In this document: piece by piece, positions 33,630 to 42,165 of the stretch
How positions within the stretch are numbered: the stretch's first letter is position 1
Layout: each line of letters starts with the position of its first letter
Assembly (NCBI GenBank): GCA_910585665.1
Contig: CAJUFI010000002.1
Span: 1 to 64,000 of the forward strand
Direction of reading: 5' to 3'
Origin: an uncultured Acetatifactor sp.
Lineage (GTDB): Bacteria; Bacillota; Clostridia; Lachnospirales; Lachnospiraceae
DNA length: 64,000 nucleotides
Position numbers and translations under genes: made by a program
The notes under the pieces: generated by a model
Database searches by the model: none
What the model saw: the letters and a program-made list of their open reading frames with translations, nothing else
Told to the model about the DNA's origin: nothing

Positions 33630-33804
33630 TCAGGCGGGTATATTCCAGAATATGCCCGCTTTTATATTCCTCTGATGTCGTTTTGTTTCACACATCTACC
33701 GCAAATATATCATTTTATTTCCTTTATTTCAAGCTTTTTGTCGCTTTGTATCAAATATTGCGGGATATAATATAGGATACAATATACCAAGAGGTGATAA
33801 ATAA

Positions 33805-34125
33805 ATGTATGAAGAAGATTTCCCTATCCGACTGGCAAAATTAAGAGCCCAAAAAGGCGTCTCTGCCCGTGACATGAGTCTTTCCATCGGCCAGAACGCC
33901 GGCTATATCAATAACATCGAAAACGGCAAGGCGCTTCCGTCTATGTCCAGCTTCTTTTTTATATGTGAATATTTGAAGATTTCTCCCCAGGAATTTTTTG
34001 ACACTGATTCCGGGCAGCCTGAGGATTTGCGGGAATTGATAAGCAACCTGAAGCAGTTGGATCCCCTGTACCTGAAAAGCATATCCGCTTTGGTGGAAGG
34101 ATTGGTCAAAAAAAGCAAGAGCTGA
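33805..34125 (+). CDS. small XRE-family regulator beside the invertible segment
   Basis: 106 residues; AAGAGGTG precedes the ATG. HTH_3 domain in residues 8-62 (RLAKLRAQKGVSARDMSLSI, GQNAGYINNIENGKALPSM). A short C-terminal helix follows (LRELISNLKQLDPLYLKSIS). In the present orientation it lies downstream of the invertible promoter, and AT-rich near-repeats (GATATAATATAG / GATACAATATAC at 33765-33790) directly upstream could be its own promoter or operator. A role in controlling the polysaccharide operon or the recombinase is plausible from position only. Confidence 0.85.
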   Translation: MYEEDFPIRLAKLRAQKGVSARDMSLSIGQNAGYINNIENGKALPSMSSFFFICEYLKISPQEFFDTDSGQPEDLRELISNLKQLDPLYLKSISALVEGLVKKSKS

Positions 34126-34165
34126 AAAGGGTCTGTCGCAACAGAAACAATCCCGCAAAAAGTAA

Positions 34166-34195
34166 GGCCAGGAACCTGATTATAGATTCCTGGCC
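34166..34195 (-). terminator. hairpin after Rpn remnant
   Basis: GGCCAGGAA (34166-34174) pairs with TTCCTGGCC (34187-34195). On the minus strand a T-rich stretch follows at short distance, so it may be the terminator of the broken Rpn gene. It also stands downstream of the XRE gene. Confidence 0.5.
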
Positions 34196-34205
34196 ACAGT
34201 TCTGT

Positions 34206-34390
34206 TTACACTGTTCTTTCGGCTTTTAATTTCTTTACCTCATCAAGAGAAAGCCCAGAAATATTCGCAATTTCTTCCAAAGTATATTTTCCAGCAGCCA
34301 ACATACGAAGAGCAACCTCGTTCTGTCCGCCAACAGTTTAAAACTCATATCATCTGCTCGCTGCTCAGCCCATGTGGCTTCAAAACCATA
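34206..34390 (-). pseudogene. Rpn-family nuclease C-terminal remnant
   Basis: Minus-strand translation ends ALRMLAAGKYTLEEIANISG then LSLDEVKKLKAERTV and a stop: the standard C-terminal tail of Rpn/PD-(D/E)XK transposase-like proteins. Further upstream a second frame carries EATWAEQRADDMSFKLLADR, so at least one frameshift separates them and the catalytic part is gone. The stretch coding ISGLS shares 17 identical bases with the interior of the 106-bp palindromic repeat. Confidence 0.7.
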
Positions 34391-34396
34391 CCGAAA

Positions 34397-34428
34397 GACG
34401 ACAGAGTGTCTTATCGCACCCTGCCGTC
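34397..34428 (-). terminator. hairpin, variant of the GGCAGAG family; likely fucI terminator
   Basis: GACG-a-CAG-a-GTG pairs with CAC-c-CTG-c-CGTC. It shares CAGAGTGTC with the hairpins at 15775 and 18899 but carries compensatory differences. Lies 67 bases beyond the fucI stop with a short T run on the minus strand. Confidence 0.5.
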
Positions 34429-34494
34429 TCGAAATATGATTATTGAATTATATTCCCCTCTGCAAAACTATGGGAAGTCCCCTTTCAGGCATGC

Positions 34495-36291
34495 TTACTT
34501 ATACATAGGCCCGTAAGCCGCGCAAGCGCGGTAGTCCTGGCCCTCCTTGTCCATGCCGAAAGCGTTCCATGCCGCCGGACGGAAAATCTTGTCCTCGTCC
34601 ACGTTGTGCATGCAGACAGGGATGCGCAGCATGGAACACATGGTAATCAAATCCGCGCCGATATGCCCGTAGCTGATTGCGCCATGGTTCGCGCCCCAGT
34701 TGTTCATCACATCGTAAGCCGTCTTGAACGCGCCCTCCCCGGTAGTCCTGGGAGCGAACCAGGTGCAGGGCCATGTATAATCCGTGCGCTTCCACAGCTT
34801 ATCCGTCACCTCATCGGGCAGATGGATTGTCCAGCCCTCCGCGATCTGCAGCACCGGCCCCAGACCCTTCACCAGGTTCAGGCGGATCATGGTGGCAGGC
34901 ATCTCAGCTTCCGTCACAAAGCGGGAAGAATATCCGCCGCCGCGGAAGTAGCCGAAATCGGCATAGTTCCAGGTGGTGGCTTCCATAATCGCTTTCTGGT
35001 CGGCCTCGGTGACCTCATACCAGGGCTTCATCACGCCCTTGCCCTCCGCGTCCACAGCCTTGCCGTTGGCGTCCAGACAGGCAGCGCCGGAGTTGATCAG
35101 ATGGATGAAGCCGCCGGCCTGCTTTGCCGCGCCCTCCAGCTCATAGCCGGTGGCCTTCTTCACCGCCTCAGGACTCCAGTAGGTGCGGACGTCCGCAAAA
35201 ATCTGGGCGCGGTTGGTGAGCAGCTTCATGAACAGCATCCCCAGGCCGTTTAGGGTATCGTTCTCCGTAGCCAGTATGTAGGGTTCCCTGGCGCCGTTCC
35301 AGTCGAAGGAAGTGTTGAGCATGGCCTCGGGGAAGTCGCAGTTGGGATAGAAGTCCGTCCACTGCCTCTGACCCTGGAAGCCCGCGGCGATGGCATTGTG
35401 CCCCACCATCTCCTCCTCGCAGCCTTCCGGAAGGTTCTTGTTGCCGTTCATCAGGTCTTTGATGATGCACATCATCTTGACTACAAACTCCCAGTCTTTA
35501 TCCTTCTCCTCGCGGCTCTTCTGGACGGCTTCCGGATTCTTGTCGAAGCCTTCCTTGCAGTTGGCCTTCACCCAGGCAAGGGCCTTCTCGTATTCTTTCT
35601 GGTCGTAGATTCCCTCTGTCATGCGGCGGATAATCTCCACCTCGTCCACGGACTCCACGCGCATGCCAAGGTATTCCTCAATGAACGCAGGATCGATGAT
35701 GGAGCCGCCGATGCCCATGCAGATAGAGCCGATCTGCAGATAGGATTTCCCGCGCATGGTGGCCACCGCCACGGCGGCACGGCCGAAGCGCAGCAGCTTC
35801 TCCTTCACGTCCTCAGGGATGGACGTATCGTCCGCCTCCTGTACGTCATGCCCGTAAATGCCGAAAGCCGGAAGCCCTTTTTGGGCATGGGTGGCCAGCA
35901 CGGAAGCCAGATACACCGCGCCGGGGCGCTCGGTGCCGTTGAAGCCCCAGACTCCCTTGATGGTATTCGGATCCATGTCCATGGTCTCTGCGCCGTAGCA
36001 CCAGCAGGGTGTCACGGTCAAAGTGATGTCCACCCCTGCCTTGCGGAACTTGTCCGCACAGGCGGCAGTCTCGCCTACGCGCCCGATGGTGGTATCCGCA
36101 ATCACCACCTTCACCGGCTCCCCGTTAGAATAGCGAAGATTCTCCGTGAAAAGCGCTGCTGCCGCTTTCGCCATGTTCATGGTCTGCTCTTCCAGCGATT
36201 CCCGGACCTTCAGATATCCGCGCCTGCCGTCAATGGTGGGACGGATACCGATCACCGGGTAATCGCCAATCAACCTGTTCTCTGCCATCAT
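34495..36291 (-). CDS. fucI: L-fucose isomerase
   Basis: 598 residues from ATG 36291, with GGAGG upstream. Family landmarks: PVIGIRPTIDGRRGYLKVRE, ETMDMDPNTIKGVWGFNGTE, AFGIYGHDVQEADDTSIPED, MRGKSYLQIGSICMGIGGSI and a C-terminal GEGAFKTAYDVMNNWGANHG; acidic Mn-binding residues fall in the expected blocks. Interconverts L-fucose and L-fuculose, the first step of fucose use from mucin or milk glycans; it also acts on D-arabinose. No fucK/fucA or transporter follows, so the gene is a singleton here with its own promoter (36359-36386). Confidence 0.96.
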   Translation of the reverse strand: MMAENRLIGDYPVIGIRPTIDGRRGYLKVRESLEEQTMNMAKAAAALFTENLRYSNGEPVKVVIADTTIGRVGETAACADKFRKAGVDITLTVTPCWCYGAETMDMDPNTIKGVWGFNGTERPGAVYLASVLATHAQKGLPAFGIYGHDVQEADDTSIPEDVKEKLLRFGRAAVAVATMRGKSYLQIGSICMGIGGSIIDPAFIEEYLGMRVESVDEVEIIRRMTEGIYDQKEYEKALAWVKANCKEGFDKNPEAVQKSREEKDKDWEFVVKMMCIIKDLMNGNKNLPEGCEEEMVGHNAIAAGFQGQRQWTDFYPNCDFPEAMLNTSFDWNGAREPYILATENDTLNGLGMLFMKLLTNRAQIFADVRTYWSPEAVKKATGYELEGAAKQAGGFIHLINSGAACLDANGKAVDAEGKGVMKPWYEVTEADQKAIMEATTWNYADFGYFRGGGYSSRFVTEAEMPATMIRLNLVKGLGPVLQIAEGWTIHLPDEVTDKLWKRTDYTWPCTWFAPRTTGEGAFKTAYDVMNNWGANHGAISYGHIGADLITMCSMLRIPVCMHNVDEDKIFRPAAWNAFGMDKEGQDYRACAAYGPMYK

Positions 36292-36358
36292 ATATCCTCC
36301 TTTGATATTGGAATATAAATGTAAAAACATCCGGCTGTTTGCTGCCGTGAATAAGGTC

Positions 36359-36386
36359 ATTATACCATAATCAGAGGACTTTTCAA
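36359..36386 (-). promoter_or_regulatory. promoter of fucI
   Basis: On the minus strand TTGAAA (36381-36386), 16 bases, TATAAT (36359-36364), 68 bases upstream of the fucI start. Leader contains GGCTGTTTGCTGCCG-like pairing; no catabolite-response element was recognised. Confidence 0.65.
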
Positions 36387-36615
36387 GTACACAATCTCCA
36401 TGTTTTTCGTCAGAAAGAACAAAAATGCGATTTCCCTCACTTTCCCCGTGACAATTTCATGAAATGGCCTGACGCGGAATCTCTGTGATATCCATGTAAA
36501 TGCACAAAACTACAGAAAACCTTGCTTCTGCGGGCTTTAGCTTCCTTTATCATCTTTTCGGCCATGACCATTCCACTATACCCTATTTTCTTTCTGGGAC
36601 TGACCCAGATTGCCC

Positions 36616-39210
36616 TCACAGGCTATTCGAGTGTGTCCCTGGATAAGCATTCTGCTCTTTCATATACCAGGTAGTAGTCACTTTAAAAAGATCTGCCTCG
36701 ACCTCGAGGTACAGCTGTCCCCCCTGCAGCTCCATGAAGCTCTTGGCGATGGCAAGCCCAAGGCCGCTGCCCTCAGTGTTGCGGGAGGCATCGCCCCTGA
36801 CAAACCGCTCCGTCAGTTCAGAGGAGTCCACCGTTATCTCCTGGGCAGAAATATTCTTCAAGGTGATTACAATAGTGTCATCTATCCGGAACCCGTTCAC
36901 ATACACCCTTGTCCCAGGCAGGGCATATTTCGCGATATTGCCGAACAGATTCTCATAAATGCGGTAAGTCTTCTGACTGTCCAGCGGCAAAATCACCTTC
37001 TCGTCCGTCAGGTTCATCCGGACGTCCAGATTCGCCGCCCCAATCTTATCCGACATCTCAAAAGCCACCTGCTTCACGAGATTCATGATGTCCACATCCA
37101 TGATGTTGAGGGTGATGTTGTGGGAATTGGCCTTGCTGAACTCGAACAGATCCTCTATCAGGCTCTTCAGCCGCAGGGACCTGTTCTCCAGCGTGGCCAG
37201 GTACTCCCTTCGCTGCTCCTCTGTGATGTCCTTCTCCTTCAGCAGGTTCACGTAAGTGATGATGGCCGTCAGGGGCGTCTTCAAGTCATGGGACATGTTC
37301 GTCACCAGCTCCACCTTCATCCGTTGGCTCTTCACTTCCGCGTCCACTGCTTTCTGAAGCCCCTCCTGAATCTTGAAGACCTGCTCCCGAAAAGGTTCGA
37401 AGACGCCCAGGTCTTCCTGTATGGTCACATTCAGCTTCCCCTCCGCAATCTCGTCCACGGCTTTCAGCAGGATTTGATAGCGCTTCTGCAGCTCGCTGAT
37501 ATATTTCCGCAGAATGAAATACAACACAATGGAATACACCAACGTGATTGCGAAGCCGCCGATCCAGAAGCAGCTGATCAGGAACAGGATTACCGCGTTC
37601 ACCAACAGCAGCTTGATAATCGTCCTGTTGGCATTCTTTGTCAGATCCATATGTGCCATTGAGTCATAGAACTCCACTACCTTTCTCTTCACAAAAGGGA
37701 AGAACCTATATACCACGCTCCTCTGCCGGATATACTCCCTGATGCCCAGTCCCGGCAGCGCCCTGGCGCAGAGGCCCATGTGCCAGCAGGCGGAAAAGAA
37801 CAAGGTAAGCACCGCCCCATTGAGAATCATGGCCAATATCTTCGCACTGGCTTCATTGATTCCCAGATAACCTGAAAATGCCCCCCCTGCCTTGCCGCTG
37901 GCCACATAGACGATCATATGCAGAACTATGCCCGCGCAGGCCATGAGCGCCATCCCCATACAGACCAGCAGCTCCAGAGAAATCTTGCAGAGCCTTTCGT
38001 CCCGCCAGGGCCTTCCATGTCCCGGCAGCGGCAGCACCAGGCCCAGAAGAGCCATGAAAGCCATGCATAACAAAAAGATGCTGTTCAGGCCGGAGGAGAA
38101 ATACGCGTCCGTGGAATAATCATAATATCTGTAAGTGCTGTAATAGCGGATATCTGAACTCCCGGACGCATCCATCTTCCCCACATAGATCCCTTCGGCG
38201 CTTTCCTTCCTGGCCTCCCATGCCTCCCTGGAGACGGCGAATGTCACAGTGCAGTCCACAGGCCCCTTCACGCGCCCATATCGTCCGAAGACCGTCAGGT
38301 AGCTTTCAAGCTGGTTCTGCAGAGAGATGTCCCTGGCTGCTTCATTGGCCAGCTTCCTGACCTGGCTGACGTCCCTGCCTCTGATTGTATCCCCGATGGT
38401 CACGTTCCCGCTTCCGTCAAAGGAAAAGCTCAGCAGAAAATACTGGTCGTCCAAACTTCTGTTCCTGTCCTCCACGGACATGTTCGTGACATATTTCCCC
38501 GTCTTATCATCTACAATAATGTAGTCGTAGCTGCTGTTCAGGTTCCGGAAAGCCCCTTCCAGCAGGCTGAAATAGTCGTCCATCTTCGCCAAATCTTTCG
38601 CCAGGCTCTCGCATTCCGAAAAGTTGAGATTATAGATTTCTCCGCCGCTCTCATATTCCTGGAGCCAATCTTCCTCCAGGAGCCCCTCCTCCACATACGC
38701 TTCTATTGCCTCTTGGCTCAGGATTTCCAGGGATATGGCCTCCTCCATCCATTCCCGCGAAAGTTCCCCCTCATCAGCCATGTACTCCTCCAGACCGGAG
38801 AAATCCAAGAACAGGCTCAACAGATTCTGGTACTCCGTCACCTTTTTCTCATCCAGAATCCACTCATAGCCTTCTTCCGTCTCCAGATAGAGATCGGAAT
38901 ACTTCAAAAACACCTCACTCTGGGCATTGCGCAAATCCCGGTACAGCAGATAACAGTTCTGGCACAGCCATGCGATATGTTCCGCGTTCTCCAGAGGGCT
39001 CACCTCGTATTTCTCCGCCCGGGAACGAAAGACGCCATAAAAGCAGCTGAACACCACAGAAAGGATGAGGCTGACCACGATTCCTCTGAAAAGCCACGGC
39101 TTCTCCCGCCTGATTTTTCCCAAAAGCCCCTTTCTGCCCTTCTTCTCCCTGGCAGCCCCTGTCCACAGTTCCAGCTGTTCCGCTTCCTTTTTTCCCCTTA
39201 AACGCGCCAT
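36616..39210 (-). CDS. sensor histidine kinase, large polytopic
   Basis: 864 residues. One membrane helix near 40-62 is followed by an outside domain of ~310 residues rich in acidic and Tyr residues. Then come about five more helices (~378-575), a HAMP-like linker, and the kinase: MSHDLKTPLTAIITYVNLLK with the phosphorylated His near residue 632, N box ENLFGNIAKYAL, and G2 box GSGLGLAIAKSFMELQGG. Signals through the response regulator encoded 33 bases upstream. The ligand is unknown; the operon partners (DedA, glycosyltransferase) suggest envelope state. Unusually large for an OmpR-partner kinase. Confidence 0.92.
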   Translation of the reverse strand: MARLRGKKEAEQLELWTGAAREKKGRKGLLGKIRREKPWLFRGIVVSLILSVVFSCFYGVFRSRAEKYEVSPLENAEHIAWLCQNCYLLYRDLRNAQSEVFLKYSDLYLETEEGYEWILDEKKVTEYQNLLSLFLDFSGLEEYMADEGELSREWMEEAISLEILSQEAIEAYVEEGLLEEDWLQEYESGGEIYNLNFSECESLAKDLAKMDDYFSLLEGAFRNLNSSYDYIIVDDKTGKYVTNMSVEDRNRSLDDQYFLLSFSFDGSGNVTIGDTIRGRDVSQVRKLANEAARDISLQNQLESYLTVFGRYGRVKGPVDCTVTFAVSREAWEARKESAEGIYVGKMDASGSSDIRYYSTYRYYDYSTDAYFSSGLNSIFLLCMAFMALLGLVLPLPGHGRPWRDERLCKISLELLVCMGMALMACAGIVLHMIVYVASGKAGGAFSGYLGINEASAKILAMILNGAVLTLFFSACWHMGLCARALPGLGIREYIRQRSVVYRFFPFVKRKVVEFYDSMAHMDLTKNANRTIIKLLLVNAVILFLISCFWIGGFAITLVYSIVLYFILRKYISELQKRYQILLKAVDEIAEGKLNVTIQEDLGVFEPFREQVFKIQEGLQKAVDAEVKSQRMKVELVTNMSHDLKTPLTAIITYVNLLKEKDITEEQRREYLATLENRSLRLKSLIEDLFEFSKANSHNITLNIMDVDIMNLVKQVAFEMSDKIGAANLDVRMNLTDEKVILPLDSQKTYRIYENLFGNIAKYALPGTRVYVNGFRIDDTIVITLKNISAQEITVDSSELTERFVRGDASRNTEGSGLGLAIAKSFMELQGGQLYLEVEADLFKVTTTWYMKEQNAYPGTHSNSL

Positions 39211-39242
39211 ACCGTCCTCCTGTTCCTGTCTGCGCCCATCCG

Positions 39243-39953
39243 TTATTGCCGGTCAATCTTGTAGCCCACGCCCCACACTACTTTCAGATATTTAGGATTC
39301 TTTGGGTCGATTTCTATCTTCTCCCGAATGTTCCTCACATGCACCATGATGGTGTCGGTGTTCACGGCCTTCTCGTTCCAGATCCGCTCGTAAATCTCGT
39401 CCGCGGAAAAGACCCTGCCGGGATTCTTGATGAGCAGCTGTACGATTTTGAATTCCATGGGCGTCAGCTTCACCGGCTCGCCGTCCACAGAGACTTCGAC
39501 CGTATCTTCGTTCAGTTCCAGCCCCCCAATGGTGTAGACATGATCCTGATTGCGATCCTCGTTTATGGCAGACAGATACTTGGAATACCGGCGCAGGTGG
39601 GAATTGACTCGAGCCAGCAGCTCCAGCGGCGTGAAAGGCTTCGTCACATAATCGTCCGCGCCCATGTTCAGCCCCATGATCTTATCCACTTCCTCCGACT
39701 TGGCGGACAGCATGATCACCGGGAATTCCTTCTCTCTGGACCGAAGCTTCATCAGCATGGTGACCCCGTCCATCACGGGCATCATGATGTCCACGATAGC
39801 CAGATGAATCTCCACCTCCTCCGCTACCTTCAGCCCCTCCGCCCCATTGGAGGCCTGATATACCTCATACCCCTGATTCTTCAGATAGATTTCAATGCCT
39901 TCCCGAATCTCCTTGTCGTCCTCGACCACTAATACGTGATACTTCTGTTCCAT
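39243..39953 (-). CDS. OmpR/PhoB-family response regulator
   Basis: 236 residues. Receiver domain HVLVVEDDKEIREGI with phospho-acceptor Asp55 in AIVDIMMPVMDG, the conserved Thr/Ser region VIMLSAKSEEVDKI and the Lys in DDYVTKPF; C-terminal winged helix KLTPMEFKIVQLLIKNPGRV through NTDTIMVHVRNIREKI. Paired with the downstream kinase. Target genes not visible; the upstream glycosyltransferase and DedA genes may belong to its regulon. Confidence 0.95.
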   Translation of the reverse strand: MEQKYHVLVVEDDKEIREGIEIYLKNQGYEVYQASNGAEGLKVAEEVEIHLAIVDIMMPVMDGVTMLMKLRSREKEFPVIMLSAKSEEVDKIMGLNMGADDYVTKPFTPLELLARVNSHLRRYSKYLSAINEDRNQDHVYTIGGLELNEDTVEVSVDGEPVKLTPMEFKIVQLLIKNPGRVFSADEIYERIWNEKAVNTDTIMVHVRNIREKIEIDPKNPKYLKVVWGVGYKIDRQ

Positions 39954-40007
39954 ATGATGCCCCTCCGGTTCTCCTTACGGCATCCGGCCTGCCGTCCCCT
40001 CAGGCGC

Positions 40008-41198
40008 TCAGCCTTCCAGGAGCAGCCGGATATGCCGCTTTTTATGCATTGCACTCTCTGCAATAACACTATTATAATAATGAACCGCGTCGAAAGCAAC
40101 CGCTTCTTCACGATAGAGGGCAGCTTTTTGGAAAGCGTTCCGCGCCATCCGCCCGTCCAAGGCCTCTTCCAGGAAATCCGCCACCTTTCCGGCGTATTCC
40201 TCCGTATCCTCCCCGGTGAGGAAGCCATTGGCCCCATCGTCCACCAGATCCTCCACCCCGGAAGCCCGGACGGCGATTACCGGCGTAGCCCCGGCAAAGG
40301 CTTCCAGCACCACGATTCCCTGGGTCTCCGTCTTAGAGGCGAAAAGGAAACCGTCCGCCGCCTTAAAATATTCGCCTATCCGTTCATTTGGGACAGTCCC
40401 CGTGAAGACCACCTGCTCTGACAGCCCCAGCCTCTCGCTTTGCTCCCGCAGCGGCTCCAGATCCGGGCCGTCCCCCACCATCAGCATCCGGAAGGGCTTC
40501 CCATAACGGGCCTTCACCTTCGCCAGGCTTTCCAGCAGAAAAGACACGTTCTTCTCCTGAGCCATCCTGGACACCGTCAACAGCAGGGGCATATCCTCCG
40601 CCCCGTACCTGGCCCGGACAGCCTGGGCCTGTTCCTCGCTTATCTGGAAATTCCCCCGCTCGATGCCTGTTGGAAGGATACCGGTCCTCTCCCGCGGGAC
40701 CCGGCAGCGCCCTGTCAGGTACTCCTGCATGCCCGCCGTGGGCGCGAAGACGAAATTACAGTGCTTCAGGAACGTGTGGAGATAGAGAGGCATGATTCTG
40801 TCCAGCCTGCAGATTCCCTTTGTATAGCAGCTGGCATACTGTTCGTATCTGGTATGGTATGTAAATACCAGCGGAATGTCGTATTTGCGGGAGAGGCGCA
40901 CTGCCGTCCTGCCGATCAGCATAGGGTGGTGCACATGGATGATGTCGTAGGGATGCTCCCGGAATTCCTCTTCTATCCTGGCGTCCAGCGGATTCGGCAG
41001 GACGATGCCCCCGACGAAGCGCTGCATGCAGGTGGCATAGCGGAATACGTCCTCTTCCTCCTGCTGCTCTCTGTAAGTGGGCGCGAATATGGTCACCTGG
41101 TGCCCCAGCTCCTTCAGCCCCCTTGCCAGGCGCTCTATGGATATGGGCACCCCGCCCATGATCGGTTTGTAATTGTTCGTCATCAACGCGATTCTCAT
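40008..41198 (-). CDS. GT4 glycosyltransferase, glycolipid-synthase-like
   Basis: 396 residues. MRIALMTNNYKPIMGGVPIS, IIHVHHPMLIGRTAVRL, and the C-terminal ExFGxxxxE-type motif KTETQGIVVLEAFAGATPVI. GT-B fold retaining transferase, closest in layout to 1,2-diacylglycerol 3-glucosyl/galactosyltransferases of Firmicutes, which make membrane glycolipids used as lipoteichoic acid anchors. Between dedA and the two-component genes with short gaps (59 and 54 bases), so probably one envelope operon. The donor sugar is not certain. Confidence 0.87.
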   Translation of the reverse strand: MRIALMTNNYKPIMGGVPISIERLARGLKELGHQVTIFAPTYREQQEEEDVFRYATCMQRFVGGIVLPNPLDARIEEEFREHPYDIIHVHHPMLIGRTAVRLSRKYDIPLVFTYHTRYEQYASCYTKGICRLDRIMPLYLHTFLKHCNFVFAPTAGMQEYLTGRCRVPRERTGILPTGIERGNFQISEEQAQAVRARYGAEDMPLLLTVSRMAQEKNVSFLLESLAKVKARYGKPFRMLMVGDGPDLEPLREQSERLGLSEQVVFTGTVPNERIGEYFKAADGFLFASKTETQGIVVLEAFAGATPVIAVRASGVEDLVDDGANGFLTGEDTEEYAGKVADFLEEALDGRMARNAFQKAALYREEAVAFDAVHYYNSVIAESAMHKKRHIRLLLEG

Positions 41199-41257
41199 TT
41201 TTCGTCACACCTTTCCTGAATCTTTTCTGCGGCCCATGCCCTTCCCCCGGAAGGCCT

Positions 41258-41773
41258 CTATGCCATGCCCAGCATCTGGAACACCTTGTCTCCCATCACG
41301 TATCCTGCCCCCACGAACACGAAGTTCCAGACCAGTATGCCGCAGGTGGAGCTGATGATATACTTCAGCAGATTCATCCGGATCACCCCCGCCGGAATGG
41401 ATACAATCGTCCTGACCATGGGAATCAGCTTTCCCAGGAAGACGCCGACGCAGCCCTTCCGGCGAATCCATTCCAGGTTCTTTTCCAGTGTCTCCCGCTG
41501 CTTGGGGAACCTCCGAATGTAAGCTTTCAGGAACAGATCCCCGCCCTTGCGCCCCAGCACATACAACGCCAGGCTCCCCGCCAGCCCCGCCGCCACGGTA
41601 ATCACCATCACCCAGAAGAAATGGATGTCGCCTCTGGCGGCCATGATGCCGGAAAGGGGCATGATGATGCCCGCCGGAAACCCCGGCAGATTCAGATATT
41701 CCAGAAACACGATCACAAATATGGCAATCGCCCCATACCTGGTGAAATAAAGCGTAATCGTAGACAAATCCAT
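41258..41773 (-). CDS. DedA family membrane protein
   Basis: 171 residues with four to five hydrophobic segments. FVIVFLEYLNLPGFPAGIIM, LSGIMAARGDI, GRKGGDLFLKAYIRRFPKQR, VGVFLGKLIPMVRTIVSIPA and GVIRMNLLKYI are DedA (SNARE-associated, VTT) signatures, including the essential Arg in the reentrant loop. Members of this family recycle undecaprenyl phosphate or phospholipids across the membrane, which fits the glycolipid-type GT4 next door. Slightly short, as is common in Clostridia. Confidence 0.9.
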   Translation of the reverse strand: MDLSTITLYFTRYGAIAIFVIVFLEYLNLPGFPAGIIMPLSGIMAARGDIHFFWVMVITVAAGLAGSLALYVLGRKGGDLFLKAYIRRFPKQRETLEKNLEWIRRKGCVGVFLGKLIPMVRTIVSIPAGVIRMNLLKYIISSTCGILVWNFVFVGAGYVMGDKVFQMLGMA

Positions 41774-41939
41774 GCTACAGACCTCCTTTTGCCCCTTCCT
41801 TCGTCAGACCTCCGGGCTTTTGTTTCCTATAGTATATGGCGGAAAAATAAACTGTAGGTGCATGGTTTTCTCAAGAATTTCTAAAGATATTTTAAGGAAA
41901 TGGGGAACGGTAAAACAGAATGTTCTCTCTGATATGACA

Positions 41940-41973
41940 AAAGAACAGGACCTGTGGATGCGCCCTGTTCTTT
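41940..41973. terminator. intergenic hairpin between ilvC and dedA
   Basis: AAAGAACAGG (41940-41949) pairs with CCTGTTCTTT (41964-41973), a perfect 10-bp stem whose A/T ends would give a short U tract on either strand. Likely bidirectional terminator between the ilv genes and the dedA operon. The rest of 41774-42165 holds no gene I can support. Confidence 0.5.
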
Positions 41974-42165
41974 GAATCCTTTAGAATCGCTTTCGGTTAA
42001 TTCGGCAATAGCCCGCCAAGCAGCACCTCACGGATTCGATTCCCGTCAGCAGCATGCCTCGCTGCAGCCCTACTCGCAGCTACAGGAACTTGCCATGCAG
42101 CCAGACTCACAGGCGATAGAGCCTGTGGACATCGCGGCAGATTTCAGCTCGCGGGCATAAATCGC

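Noticed and set aside
41990..42070. tRNA-like stretch (GGATTCGATTCCCGT resembles a T arm)
   Set aside because: No acceptor stem, D arm or anticodon arm can be folded around it, so it is probably chance.
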